Positions 20,012 through 28,695 of a stretch of 64,000 bases of DNA are shown here, piece by piece. Source of the stretch: Streptomyces typhae (GTDB lineage: Bacteria; Actinomycetota; Actinomycetes; Streptomycetales; Streptomycetaceae). Made by a program: the position numbers and the translations under genes. Each line of letters opens with the position of its first letter. Positions within the stretch are counted from its first letter, which is position 1. The stretch is from positions 310,001 to 374,000 of the forward strand of contig NZ_WPNZ01000006.1 of the NCBI RefSeq assembly GCF_009755605.1. The letters are read 5' to 3'. Below the pieces are notes generated by a model, which saw only the letters and a program-made list of their open reading frames with translations, did not search any database and was not told where the DNA came from.

Positions 20012-20440
20012 CGGGCCTCGGGCACGGCGAGCGCCTCGGACACACTACGGGCACCCCGGACACCGCAGGCACCGCAGGCACCGCGCCGCGCCACCGGCGT
20101 GGCGAGCGCCTCAGGCACACCACCGGAACCCCGGGCACCGCAGACACCACAGGCACCGCCCCGCGCCACCGGCGTGGCGAGCGCCTCGGGCACACCACCG
20201 GAACCCCGGACACCGCAGACACCCCGCACACTCCAAGCAACACCTAGCCCCGGGCACCGCAGACACCACAGGCACCGCCCCGCGCCACCGGCGTGGCGAG
20301 CGCCTCAGGCACACCACCGGAACCCCGGACACCGCAGACACCCCGCACACTCCAAGCAACACCTAGCCCCGGGCACCGCAGACACCACAGGCACCGCCCC
20401 GCGCCACCGGCGTGGCGAGCGCCTCGGGCGCACCACGGGC
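20012..20440. repeat. Tandem repeat region with a 119-bp unit
   Basis: The fabG-DUF523 gap (19956-20466) is almost entirely repetitive. Units beginning ccgggcaccgcagacacc start at 20131, 20250 and 20369, exactly 119 bp apart, with a partial copy before and a truncated one after. Each unit contains gccaccggcgtggcgagc and, in the complete copies, the less G+C-rich motif ctccaagcaacacctag. All six frames are open for long stretches, but the translations are repeat artefacts. No gene is assigned. Confidence 0.9.
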
Positions 20441-20466
20441 ACCCCGGGAACCCCGGGGTGCCCCCC

Positions 20467-20916
20467 TCACAGCCCCGGCGCAGCCCGCACCGCGATCCCA
20501 TGGCGTTTCAGCAGGGCCGTCGTCACCCCGTCGCCCGTCCGCGACTCCCCCGTGAACGAACCGTCGTACACCTTGCCCCGACCGCACGAGGGGCTGCGCG
20601 GCATCAGCAGTGCCTCCGTGCAGCCGGCGTGCCGGGCCGCCGCGAGTGCGCGGTGGGCGCCGGCGACGAACTCCGCGGTGACGTCGCGTCCGGTGTCCTC
20701 GATCACCCGTGCCGTTCCGTCCAGGACGTCGTGGCCGTCGCCGCCCACCAGTTCCGCGGGCCGCCGCGGTGTCGTGAGGCCGCCCGCCACCTCCGGGCAG
20801 AAGGAGACGACGTCACGGCCGTCCACGGCGCGCGCCGACTCCGGCGAGGCCTTGTGCCGACCGTCGAAGCGGCACGGCACTCCGCGCAGACAGGCACTGA
20901 CCAGGATTGCTTCCAT
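20467..20916 (-). CDS. DUF523 family protein
   Basis: The 149-residue protein has ILVSACLRGVPCRFDG at the N-terminus, VVSFCPEVAGGL, and ALLMPRSPSCGRGKVYDG near the middle. These conserved Cys-containing motifs define DUF523 (YbbK-like). The family is widespread in bacteria; conserved Cys residues suggest a metal site or catalytic thiol, but the function is not established. The gene ends against the repeat region. Confidence 0.88.
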   Translation of the reverse strand: MEAILVSACLRGVPCRFDGRHKASPESARAVDGRDVVSFCPEVAGGLTTPRRPAELVGGDGHDVLDGTARVIEDTGRDVTAEFVAGAHRALAAARHAGCTEALLMPRSPSCGRGKVYDGSFTGESRTGDGVTTALLKRHGIAVRAAPGL

Positions 20917-20981
20917 GCCGGCAGGCTAGTCACCGCACGTGTGCGGGCAGCCGGGCGGGGGGCGCGCACAGGGGGCAGGTG

Positions 20982-22031
20982 TCACGTCCCCCGGAGCCGC
21001 GCCGCCCCCGCCCCCGCGGCGCGCTCCCGCGCGAGCGCTCCCACCGTGCGTACGAGACCTGCGTGCAGGGGCACGTGCGGGGACCAGCCCGTGGCTGCGC
21101 GGAACGCCGTCGCGTCGACCGTGAAGCTGTGGAAGTCGGCGGGGGTCGCGTGGTCAGGGGGTTCGACGGTGACCACCGGCACCGGCTGCCCGCCCGTGAA
21201 GTCGGCGGCCAGCCGGGACACGGCGCGGAAGAGATCGCCGAGGGCGGTCGTGCGGCCGGTGCCCACCGGCCAGTGCCGCCCAGCGAGTTCGTCGATCCGG
21301 TCGAGGCCGGTGACGAGGGCGTGCGCCGCGTCGTCGATGTGCAGCAGGTCCCGGCCGATGGTGCCGTCGCGCCACACCGTCAGCGGCTCGCCCGCCAGGG
21401 CGCGGCGGGCCATGGCGGTCACCACGCCGCCGTCGGCAGCGGTCGGCGTGCGGCTCTCGCCGTACACGGTCGGCAGCCTGAGCGAGACCGCGCGCAGCAC
21501 CCCTTCGCGGGTGGCGTCGAGCAGGGCCCGCTCGGCCAGGACCTTGTGCCGGTCGTAGCGGCTCGCGGGGTGGTCCTCCTCGGTGCCGTCGATCCGGGTG
21601 CGGGCCGTGAGCCCCACCTGGCTCGCCGATCCGGCGAAGACGCACGCGGGGCGCGGCCCGCCGCCCCGAGCGGCGCGCAGGACGTCGACGAGGGCGTGCA
21701 CCATGCCGACGTTGACCCACTCCCCCTGCGGGTCGTCGTCGGTACGCCAGGCGCGGGCGCCGGAGCGGTGGCACACCAGGTGGACGATCGCGTCGGCGCC
21801 GTCGACGGCGGCGGCCAGGCTCGCCGCGTCGGTGAGGTCCGCGGCGCGCACCTCCACCTCGGCCACCGGGCCGGCGGGGACGGCGCTCGGGCGGCGCGCC
21901 ACCAGACGAAGCCGGAGCCGCCGCCGTGCGAGCGTCGCGGCGACGGCGGAGCCGAGAAAGCCGGAGGCCCCGAGCACGGCGACCCGGGGCACCCCCGCCC
22001 CCGGCCCCTCGGACCGCGGCACGTCAGCCAT
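20982..22031 (-). CDS. NDP-hexose 4-ketoreductase
   Basis: The 349-residue extended SDR protein has VAVLGASGFLGSAVAATL (NAD(P) binding), a catalytic RYDRHK (Tyr-x3-Lys), RLPTVYGE and GRDLLHIDDAAHAL. It resembles the 4-ketoreductases that finish dTDP-deoxysugars (TylCIV/EvaE type). The start overlaps the end of the epimerase gene by 8 bp. With 2,3-dehydratase, 3-aminotransferase and epimerase genes in the same run it would set the C-4 hydroxyl of the aminosugar. The configuration produced cannot be read from sequence. Confidence 0.87.
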   Translation of the reverse strand: MADVPRSEGPGAGVPRVAVLGASGFLGSAVAATLARRRLRLRLVARRPSAVPAGPVAEVEVRAADLTDAASLAAAVDGADAIVHLVCHRSGARAWRTDDDPQGEWVNVGMVHALVDVLRAARGGGPRPACVFAGSASQVGLTARTRIDGTEEDHPASRYDRHKVLAERALLDATREGVLRAVSLRLPTVYGESRTPTAADGGVVTAMARRALAGEPLTVWRDGTIGRDLLHIDDAAHALVTGLDRIDELAGRHWPVGTGRTTALGDLFRAVSRLAADFTGGQPVPVVTVEPPDHATPADFHSFTVDATAFRAATGWSPHVPLHAGLVRTVGALARERAAGAGAARLRGT

Positions 22032-22659
22032 GACGCTCCCCCGCCGCGGCCAGAGCGGCTTCGTGCAGCCGGGCGTCGAGGCGGACGCACGTCTCGTACG
22101 CGGGAAGGAGCCCCGCGCGCTCGGCAGCCGCGAGCGTGGGAGCCACCCGGTCCCGGGGGGAGAGGAGGCGGGGCAGGTCGTCCCGCAGGGGCAGCGCGAG
22201 GGCCGGGTCGGTCGCCGAGACCGCCTTCTCGTCGTCGGCGGCGTACCCGCCCGACAGCAGATAGGCCATCACCGTGTCGTCCTCCAGGGCCTGGAAGGCG
22301 TGGCCGACCCCGACCGGCAGATGGACCGCGCGGAACGTCACGGCGTCCAGGACCAGGCGGTCCCAGCGGCCGAACGTAGGTGAGCCGAGGCGCAGATCGA
22401 CGACGAAGTCGAGGGCGCTGCCGTGGGCGCAGTGCACGTAGGTGGCCATGCCGGGCGGGGTTCGGGTGAAGTGGACGCCGCGGACCACGCCACGGCGGGA
22501 CCTGCTGTGCCCGGTCTGTGCCACCGGGAACAGCGGGCCGCCGAGCGCGCGGGTGAACGCGGGCTGCTGGTAGGGGGCGACGAACAGGCCCCGTTCGTCG
22601 GGGAAGACGTCGGGCGTGAACACGTGCGCGCCCCGTACTCCCAACTCGCGTGTCTGCAC
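22024..22659 (-). CDS. dTDP-4-keto-6-deoxyhexose epimerase (RmlC/EvaD-like cupin)
   Basis: The 211-residue protein has the RmlC hallmarks FPDERGLFVAPYQ, RRGVVRGVHF (catalytic His), VVDLRLGSPTFGRW and LPVGVGHAFQALEDDTVMAYLLSGGY. These enzymes epimerise C-3 and/or C-5 of 4-keto sugars. In 2,3-dideoxy aminosugar pathways the homologue acts on C-5 (EvaD), giving an L-sugar; that is the reading suggested by the neighbours. It is 24 bp downstream of the 2,3-dehydratase stop and overlaps the ketoreductase. Confidence 0.87.
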   Translation of the reverse strand: MQTRELGVRGAHVFTPDVFPDERGLFVAPYQQPAFTRALGGPLFPVAQTGHSRSRRGVVRGVHFTRTPPGMATYVHCAHGSALDFVVDLRLGSPTFGRWDRLVLDAVTFRAVHLPVGVGHAFQALEDDTVMAYLLSGGYAADDEKAVSATDPALALPLRDDLPRLLSPRDRVAPTLAAAERAGLLPAYETCVRLDARLHEAALAAAGERHG

Positions 22660-22683
22660 AGCACATGTCCTTTCAGCGGGGGC

Positions 22684-24066
22684 TCACAGTGGCGGCGGTG
22701 CCGCCAGGCAGGCGAGGAGGCTGCGCGCCTGGACGTTGACGTGCTGGCCGCGGACGACCAGCGCGCGCAGCTGAGGCACCGTCAGCCAGCGGTAGTCGGC
22801 CGGGAGTCGTGCGCCGTCGAGGAGGTCGTCGAGGGCGTCGTCGGCCTCGACGACGCGGTACCGGGTCGCCGCCCGGTGGAAGCGGCCGCCCTCCTCGGAC
22901 AGCTCCGCGTCGAACCGTACGCGCGCCGTGTCGGCGGTCAGCGCCATGGCGTCGAAGGGCCCGGCCTCCTCGGGCGTCGCGGGCCCGGTGTCCGTGGTCC
23001 ACTGGACGGTGGGGCCGATCTCGACGAGGTCGCCGAGGCCCGGTTCGGTGCGGGCGCGGACCAGGACCCGGGGCACGGGTCCGGCGGATCGGCACAGGAA
23101 CGCGGCGAGGCCACGCCCGCCGGGCGCGAGCAGTGGCTGCGCCCACTGCCGTACCTCACGGGTGCCCGCCGCCACCCGGACCGCGATGATCCGGAAGGAC
23201 CGGCCGGAGTCGGCGGCGATCTCCGTGTCCGTCCGGGTCCAGCCGCGCACGTCCGCCAGCGGGACGAGCCGGGTCCGCCACGGGCAGCTCTGTTTCGCGT
23301 CGATGAGCCAGCTGGTGAGGGACCGCGGCGCGGACGTGTCGGCCACGAACGCATCGGTCACGGACGTGTCGGCCACCGACGCATCGGCCACGGACGCGGA
23401 CTCCGGCGGCAGGCAGCCGAGCACGGAGCGCGTGTCCATGTTGACGAGGTGGTCGACGCGCAGCAGCCGCCGTACGGTACGCAGCGCCACCCAGCGGTAG
23501 TCGGGGTGCTCGGCGACCTCGCCGACCGGTTCGACGACCATGTTCCTGTTGTGCTTGCGCCAGAACCACGCGCCCTGTTCCGACTGGAGCGAGTCGACGA
23601 GGACCCGGCCGCGGCCGGGTCCCGTGAAGTGCTCCAGGTACCGGGTCGCGCCGCCCCGGTGGACGCGTGTGTAGTTGCTGCGGGTCGCCTGCACGGTGGG
23701 CGAGAGCTGGATGCCGTCGATGTTGCCCGGCTCGGCCTTGGCCTGGAGCAGCACGTGCGGTTCGCCGTCCCGCTCCGCGACGAGCAGGCCGAGCACACCG
23801 ATCTCCGGCTGCACGATCACCGGCTGGTCGCGCGGCGGCGGTCCGCCGGCTGCGGGGCCGTGCACCCGCAGCCCGGTGACGGCGAAGAAGCGCCCGCTGT
23901 CGTGGACGAGGTCGCCGTCCCGGGTGAAGGACCAGTGCGGCAGTTCGCGGAACGGGACGGGGGTGACGAAGAGGCGGGCCGCGCGGCGCCGTTCGGCCCA
24001 CCAGGAGGCGAACCCGGAGTCCGGCTCCCCGTACGCGGACCCGCGCCCCTGCTCCGACGTGACGAT
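22684..24066 (-). CDS. NDP-hexose 2,3-dehydratase, start codon non-canonical (probably ATC)
   Basis: The product is a two-repeat Hexose_dehydrat protein (EvaA/TylCVI type) that removes the C-2 hydroxyl of dTDP-4-keto-6-deoxyglucose. Both halves share the family pattern (VQPEIGVLGLLV, IDGIQLSPTVQATRSNYTRVH, then VEIGPTVQWT and HVNVQARSLL). Homology runs upstream through WWAERRR, SFTRDGDLVHDSGRFFAVTG, but this N-terminus contains no ATG, GTG, TTG or CTG between the preceding in-frame stop (24127-24129) and a GTG at 23865. GGGAGG lies 7 nt before an ATC at 24064-24066, which gives about 460 residues, the normal family length. A frameshift from the out-of-frame GTG at 24074, or a base error, is the alternative. 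An internal Asp/Ala/Thr/Val/Ser repeat (SVADASVADTSV) separates the halves. Confidence 0.85.
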   Translation of the reverse strand: MVTSEQGRGSAYGEPDSGFASWWAERRRAARLFVTPVPFRELPHWSFTRDGDLVHDSGRFFAVTGLRVHGPAAGGPPPRDQPVIVQPEIGVLGLLVAERDGEPHVLLQAKAEPGNIDGIQLSPTVQATRSNYTRVHRGGATRYLEHFTGPGRGRVLVDSLQSEQGAWFWRKHNRNMVVEPVGEVAEHPDYRWVALRTVRRLLRVDHLVNMDTRSVLGCLPPESASVADASVADTSVTDAFVADTSAPRSLTSWLIDAKQSCPWRTRLVPLADVRGWTRTDTEIAADSGRSFRIIAVRVAAGTREVRQWAQPLLAPGGRGLAAFLCRSAGPVPRVLVRARTEPGLGDLVEIGPTVQWTTDTGPATPEEAGPFDAMALTADTARVRFDAELSEEGGRFHRAATRYRVVEADDALDDLLDGARLPADYRWLTVPQLRALVVRGQHVNVQARSLLACLAAPPPL

Positions 24067-24126
24067 GACGGCACCTCCCGTTGAACGCGGCGGCGACCCC
24101 TGGCACCGCGCGCGGTGGCCCCGGCG

Positions 24127-25236
24127 CTACAGCGCCGCGAGCACCTCGCGCAGCGCCTCCACCACCAGGTCCTGCTCGGCCTTGGTCAGCGAGGGGTACA
24201 TGGGCAGCGAGAAGATCTCGTCGGCGGCCCGCTCGGTGGCCGGCAGGTCGCCCGTGCGGTGGCCGAGGCGGGCGAAGCCCTTCATGGTGTGGACCGGCCA
24301 GCGGTAGCTGACGTTGAGCGCGATGTCCCGCCGGGCCATCTCGGCGATTATCGTGTCGCGTTCCGGGTGGCGCACCACGTACAGGTAGTAGACGTGGTCG
24401 TTGCCCGGCGCCAGGGACGGCAGGACGAGGCCGGTGCCGGCGAGGCCCTCGGCGTAGCGGGCCGCGATCGCCCTGCGCGCGGCCAGATAGTCGTCGAGGC
24501 GGGTCAGTTTGCGGCGCAGGATCTCCGCTTGCACCTCGTCGAGGCGGCTGTTGTGGCCGGGGGTCGCCTCTACGTAGTAGCGGTCCTCCATGCCGTAGTA
24601 GCGCAGCCTGCGCAGGGCGGCGTCCACCGTCGCCGACGACGTGAGGACGGCGCCCGCGTCGCCGTACGCGCCGAGGACCTTGGTCGGGTAGAAGGAGAAC
24701 GCCGCGGCGTCCCCCATGGTTCCCGCGGGCCTGCCGTGCCTGCGCGCGCCGTGCGCCTGGGCGCAGTCCTCCAGGACGGCGAGTCCGAAGGTGGCGGCGT
24801 GCGCGGTCAGCGCCGTCATGTCGACGCACTGGCCGTACAGGTGCACCGGCAGCAGGCACTTGGTGCGTTCGGTGACGACGTCGGGGATCCGCTCGACGTC
24901 CATCAGATACGTCTCGGGGTGCACGTCGACGAACACGGGTGTCGCGCCCACGGCGTCGATGGCGACCACCGTGGGCGCCGCGGTGTTGGCGACGGTGACG
25001 ACCTCGTCACCGTCGCCGACGCCGAGCGCGCGCAGTCCGAGCACGAGGGCGTTGGTGCCGTTGTCGACGCCGACGCAGTGCGGGACGCCGTGCCGGTCGG
25101 CGAAGGCCCGCTCGAAGGCCTCGACGCAGGGGCCGAGGATCAGTCGGCCGGAGCGGAAGACGGTGTCCACGGCGTCGAGGACGTCCGCCCGCTCGGCGTC
25201 GTACTCCGCGAGGTAGTTCCAGACCTTGATGCTCAT
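24127..25236 (-). CDS. NDP-3-keto-hexose 3-aminotransferase (DegT/DnrJ/EryC1/StrS)
   Basis: The 369-residue PLP enzyme of the sugar aminotransferase family has [65 protein letters not shown] and [15 protein letters not shown] (PLP Lys), with [18 protein letters not shown]. It closely follows the pattern of TylB-type 3-aminotransferases. It would transfer an amino group to C-3 of the diketo sugar made after 2,3-dehydration. It is the first sugar gene of a four-gene minus-strand run; lmbU-like 25450-26274 lies just upstream. Confidence 0.9.
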   Translation of the reverse strand: MSIKVWNYLAEYDAERADVLDAVDTVFRSGRLILGPCVEAFERAFADRHGVPHCVGVDNGTNALVLGLRALGVGDGDEVVTVANTAAPTVVAIDAVGATPVFVDVHPETYLMDVERIPDVVTERTKCLLPVHLYGQCVDMTALTAHAATFGLAVLEDCAQAHGARRHGRPAGTMGDAAAFSFYPTKVLGAYGDAGAVLTSSATVDAALRRLRYYGMEDRYYVEATPGHNSRLDEVQAEILRRKLTRLDDYLAARRAIAARYAEGLAGTGLVLPSLAPGNDHVYYLYVVRHPERDTIIAEMARRDIALNVSYRWPVHTMKGFARLGHRTGDLPATERAADEIFSLPMYPSLTKAEQDLVVEALREVLAAL

Positions 25237-25320
25237 GGTCTCGGGCCCTTCGGTCGACTCGGGGTCGGCCGGTCACGCACGGACCGGCCGCGGTGCTGCG
25301 GAGCCGGGGCCGCCGGGGGC

Positions 25321-25480
25321 GGTCCGGCTCCAGTGCGGCGGCACCGTCACCACGGAGGGAGGTCCGGCCCCCGTGCGGCGACACCGTCACCCCCGAGGGA
25401 GGTCCGGCCCCCGTGCGGCGACACCGTCACCCCCGAGGGCGGCTCCGCCTCAGTGCCGCGGTGCCGACGCCTCCAGGGGA
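25321..25480. repeat. Four 40-bp tandem units between lmbU-like gene and aminotransferase gene
   Basis: Units beginning ggtccggc (t/c)c start at 25321, 25361, 25401 and, diverged, 25441. Each contains gtgcggcgacaccgtcac. The last unit encodes the C-terminal residues of the LmbU-like protein, so the array probably grew out of that coding end. Confidence 0.85.
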
Positions 25481-26274
25481 CCGCGCCGCGCGTGCCCGGC
25501 CCCGCACTTCTCCAGCGCCGTGGCGGCCGCGTTCTCCGCCGCCGTGCGCACCGTGGCGGGCGCGCAGCGGTCGAGCACGGCGACGATCCACTCGGCGAGC
25601 GCCTGCCCCTGGTTGGCCGCCGCCTTCTGCCAGCGGATGTGCCGCTCCGTGGTGATCTTGAAGCGGATGGCCGCCGGCTTCCCGCCGGAGGACGGCCGCG
25701 CCGCCGCTTCCGCCACCGGCCTGCGTTCGCGTGCGCGCAGGCTGTGGCTGTTCTTGACGTGCCTGCGCATCTCGTTGCGCGACCAGCCGTGCCGCTCCGC
25801 CTGCTCCAGCCAGTGGTCCTGGACGCGCTCCTCCAGACCCGCGACCTCGGCGTGGTGCTGGAAGCTCAGCCGGTCGTGGCGGCGCGCGACCCCGAACCGG
25901 CCCGCCACCCAGGCGTAGTTGCGCAGCGTCTGGTAGCTCAGGGACGTGTCGGCGAGAGCGATCTTGTAGCGGTCGGGATAGTGGGCCTGACCGTAGATCA
26001 GCCAGTCGCCGAGCCACCAGCTGGAGGACTCCGCGATGACGGCGATGTGCTCGCCGAGGCTCCGCCACCGCTCCAGCGGGAGGTCGACCGGCAGGTCGAG
26101 CGAGGTGCGCCGGGCGACCACGGACGCGTTCACCGGTACCTGCGATCCGCGTTTCCGCTCCGGGGAATTCGGGGCACCGCGACTTCTCGGCAGCCCGCCC
26201 GCAAGGGTTCCGGGAATCGGATCGGTAATCGTTGTGGGATTCGAGTGCGCTAGCGGCCTCACGCCGGGAGGCAT
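25450..26274 (-). CDS. LmbU-family transcriptional regulator (1)
   Basis: The protein is LmbU-like: LPLERWRSLGEHIAVIAESSSWWLGDWLIYGQ, YPDRYKIAL, LSYQTLRNYAWVAGRFG and WSRNEMRRHVKN (probable DNA-binding helix). Known LmbU homologues activate antibiotic clusters such as lincomycin. A second copy lies at 46844-47509, at the other end of the block. The ATG at 26272-26274 gives 274 residues; a GTG at 26133 gives a shorter form closer to family length, and LmbU proteins are known for unusual starts, so the N-terminus is uncertain. The gene is divergent from the carrier-protein gene at 26940, across a region with two palindromes. Confidence 0.82.
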   Translation of the reverse strand: MPPGVRPLAHSNPTTITDPIPGTLAGGLPRSRGAPNSPERKRGSQVPVNASVVARRTSLDLPVDLPLERWRSLGEHIAVIAESSSWWLGDWLIYGQAHYPDRYKIALADTSLSYQTLRNYAWVAGRFGVARRHDRLSFQHHAEVAGLEERVQDHWLEQAERHGWSRNEMRRHVKNSHSLRARERRPVAEAAARPSSGGKPAAIRFKITTERHIRWQKAAANQGQALAEWIVAVLDRCAPATVRTAAENAAATALEKCGAGHARRGPLEASAPRH

Positions 26275-26660
26275 TCCCCCGTACCTCTTGCTTGGCAAGA
26301 CATCCTCCGTGTGAGCGTGCTGTACTCTCACCTGTCCCGAGCGGTCCCGGGACTCCGGCAGTCTGCGGCAGGGTACGGGGCGGTGTCCAGGGGAATGAAT
26401 GGCCGGTTGTTCCGGATGGGCCGACCGCGGGACCGGCCGGGGCATGTGGTTGATCGCATTCCGGCGCGGTCTGATTCGCGGCGTTTCGCCGCACCACCGT
26501 GTAATGCGGCGAGGAGGAGCGCGCCTGCGCTTTTCGCAACGCGGGAACCCTTCCGGGAGCACGCGTCCGCGGCCGCGGCCCCCTTCCGGATACGCCGGTC
26601 CGGGCATCGCGGCGGCCGCCTTCCGGCGCTGCGCGGCCCGTGCGCGGGGGCCCGGCGGGG

Positions 26661-26678
26661 CGTCCCGCCGGCGGGACG
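26661..26678. promoter_or_regulatory. 18-bp perfect palindrome, candidate LmbU-type operator
   Basis: CGTCCCGCCGGCGGGACG lies in the 665-bp divergent region between the first lmbU-like gene and the carrier-protein gene. The identical 18-mer (plus the next G) occurs at 47191-47208 inside the second lmbU-like gene, and a 16/18 match lies at 34845-34862 in another divergent region of the cluster. I recall that LmbU has been reported to bind a short G+C palindrome, but I cannot check its sequence here. Confidence 0.5.
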
Positions 26679-26744
26679 GAGACGGCCGGGACCGCGTCGT
26701 TCGGTTCCGGCAGTGGCCGTCGCCGTGCTGCCCGGGATGCGCGC

Positions 26745-26794
26745 CTATTCCCGTACGCCTACACGTGGACGTAGACGTACACGTACCGGAATAG
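26745..26794. promoter_or_regulatory. 50-bp imperfect inverted repeat in the divergent promoter region
   Basis: The arms CTATTCCCGTACG (26745-26757) and CGTACCGGAATAG (26782-26794) pair over 13 positions with one mismatch. The interior contains repeated ACGT elements (acacgtggacgtagacgtacacgta). It stands out from the surrounding G+C-rich sequence and lies about 145 bp before the carrier-protein start. It is a candidate operator or cruciform. The rest of 26275-26939 shows nothing else I can assign. Confidence 0.45.
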
Positions 26795-26939
26795 CAGCGC
26801 ACCGAACACGCGGCCTCGCATCGGAATTCGGAGGGCGAAGCTTCTGACCGGGCACGACGAACAACGCCCCCGAATGCGGTAATGAACGGTGCACGACGGC
26901 GCATTGACCGGTCGTGACCGCATGAATTAGAAGATGGGC

Positions 26940-27197
26940 ATGGACGCACTCATGGACCAGAACAGCGCGCTTCGCTTTGTCGCGGAGGCGGTGGAAGAAG
27001 TATCCGGAATTCCGGCCGAAGAGGTGGCACCGGGCAAGTCGTTGGTGGACGATCTCGGCATCGATTCCCTCTCCATGGTGGAGATCGCCTTCACCTTGCA
27101 GCGGCAGGCCGGTGACGAGATACCGGACGAGTCGCTCTCCACGATCACGACGGTGCAGGATCTCGTCGACCTGGTGCGGGAGCGGGTCGGGAGGTGA
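26940..27197 (+). CDS. Acyl carrier protein (starter-loading)
   Basis: The 85-residue carrier protein has LVDDLGIDSLSMVEIAFTLQ, where the Ser of DSL is the phosphopantetheine site. The ATG at 26940 has AGAAG 6 nt upstream; ATG codons at 26934 and 26952 are alternatives. The stop lies 4 bp before the GTG start of the ligase gene and forms part of its Shine-Dalgarno (GGGAGGTGA). It heads a rightward run of ligase, MIO lyase, ABC exporter and FAAL, so it probably carries the aryl starter unit. Confidence 0.88.
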   Translation: MDALMDQNSALRFVAEAVEEVSGIPAEEVAPGKSLVDDLGIDSLSMVEIAFTLQRQAGDEIPDESLSTITTVQDLVDLVRERVGR

Positions 27198-27201
27198 CCC
27201 G

Positions 27202-28695
27202 GTGAGCCGTCCCGAGCACCCCGAACTGACCCCGCGTGAGCTCCTGGCCGCGGGCCCCGCGGACCCCCGCGTCAACGACCGCCCCTGGCTGGTGCGGTGG
27301 GACCTGCTCGACAGGGACCCGGGGGGCGCGGAGGACCCCGGGGACCTGGTGCGCCGGCTCCTCCCGCCCGCCCTGGACTTCCACACGTCCGGCACGACGG
27401 GGCCCAGCGAGTGCTGGCGGCGCACCCGCGACCAGCTCTGGTCCGAGGCGGGCATGCTGGCCGACCTGCTGCGGCCCGAACGCCCCGAAGCGGTCCTGTC
27501 GTTCGCGCCGCCCCGGCATGTGTACGGGGCACTCGCCACCCTGCTCGTGCCGGCCAGGCTGCGGATCCCCGTCTGGTACCGGCCGCAGTACTTCGGCGCC
27601 CTGCCGCCCTCGCCCGGCGGCCGCTGGGCGGTGATCGCGGTGCCGTGGGCGTTCTCGGCGCTGCGCCGCAAACGCCCGTGGGTCGACGCCCGCGAGCACG
27701 TCGCCGTCCTCCACAGCACCGCGATGCTGCCCTCCGCCGCGCGTGACTTCGTCCAGGAGGCGGGCGCAGGGCGGGTGTCGGTGCGGGAGGTGTTCGGGTC
27801 CACGGAGACGGGCGGCATCGCCTGGCGGCGGTGGGGGCCCGACGAGCCGCCGTGGGAGCTGTTCGACGACGTCGAACTCGACTTCGGCGCGCCCGGGACC
27901 GGCTTCAAGGACGCCACCGCCCGCGACCCCGGCTCCACCGCCCGCGCCCCCGGCTCCACCACCTGCGGCCCCGGCACCACCGGCGACGGCCCCGGCACCA
28001 CCGCCGAAGGAATCGACACCACCGCCGACCGACTCGGCACCGGCTCCGGCGTGCCCAGCGCCGACCCCGGCGACCGTCCCGACCGCCCCGGCCGCCCGGA
28101 CCGCTCCGTCCCCCTGACGGTCCGCAGCCCCCGGCTCGCCGCAAGGCCGGGGCACGCGCCGCTCGGCCGGTGGCAGACCGACGACCTCGTACAGCCCTGC
28201 GGGGCCCGCGGGTTCCGGTTCACCGGCCGGCACGGACGCATCGTGAAGATCAACGGCCGCCGGGTGGACCTCGGCGCCCTCGAACGTGCGCTGCGTGCCG
28301 TCGTCGACTGCGCCGACCTCGCGTGCCTGCCCGTCGCCGACGCGCTCAGCGGCGAGCACCTGGAGCTGTACGTCGTCCCCTCGCCGGGCAGCCGCCTCGA
28401 CCGGGCCCGCGTCCGCGCGCTCGTCGCGGCCCACGACCTCACCGTCCAGCCGCGCCAGGTGCACGTGGTGGACCTCATCGACCGCACGGCCGACACGACC
28501 GGCACGGTCCGTTCGGTTCGCACGGACCGAACCGACCGAACGGACCGCACCGACCGCACCGACCGCACCGACCGAACGGACCGAACCGACCTAACGGACC
28601 GCACGGACCGCACGGACCGCACGGACCGCGCCGGGACGGGACCGCCGCCCCGCACCCACCCCGCAAGCCCCGCCGACGCAGGAGCCGCCACATGA
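27202..28695 (+). CDS. Short adenylate-forming ligase with degenerate catalytic motifs and DRT repeats
   Basis: The 497-residue ANL-family protein starts late, so the P-loop (HTSGTTGPSE) is only about 60 residues from the N-terminus, as in the short ligases of aryl-polyene clusters. Later motifs are FGSTETGG, WQTDDL and GRHGRIVKINGRRVDL. Two key lysines look absent: the P-loop ends PSE rather than PK, and the C-terminal A10 position reads ADTTGTV rather than TGK. There are two repeat insertions: Pro/Gly/Thr-rich repeats (residues about 235-275) and a long run of T-D-R tripeptides at the C-terminus encoded by 9-bp DNA units (28510-28630). The GTG start follows GGGAGG. The role may be to load an aryl acid on the upstream carrier protein, if it is active. 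Confidence 0.78.
   Translation: MSRPEHPELTPRELLAAGPADPRVNDRPWLVRWDLLDRDPGGAEDPGDLVRRLLPPALDFHTSGTTGPSECWRRTRDQLWSEAGMLADLLRPERPEAVLSFAPPRHVYGALATLLVPARLRIPVWYRPQYFGALPPSPGGRWAVIAVPWAFSALRRKRPWVDAREHVAVLHSTAMLPSAARDFVQEAGAGRVSVREVFGSTETGGIAWRRWGPDEPPWELFDDVELDFGAPGTGFKDATARDPGSTARAPGSTTCGPGTTGDGPGTTAEGIDTTADRLGTGSGVPSADPGDRPDRPGRPDRSVPLTVRSPRLAARPGHAPLGRWQTDDLVQPCGARGFRFTGRHGRIVKINGRRVDLGALERALRAVVDCADLACLPVADALSGEHLELYVVPSPGSRLDRARVRALVAAHDLTVQPRQVHVVDLIDRTADTTGTVRSVRTDRTDRTDRTDRTDRTDRTDRTDLTDRTDRTDRTDRAGTGPPPRTHPASPADAGAAT

Noticed and set aside
19956..20466. Long repetitive open frames on both strands in the 119-bp repeat region
   Set aside because: All frames are open because the repeat unit lacks most stop triplets; the products are pure repeats without RBS or homology.
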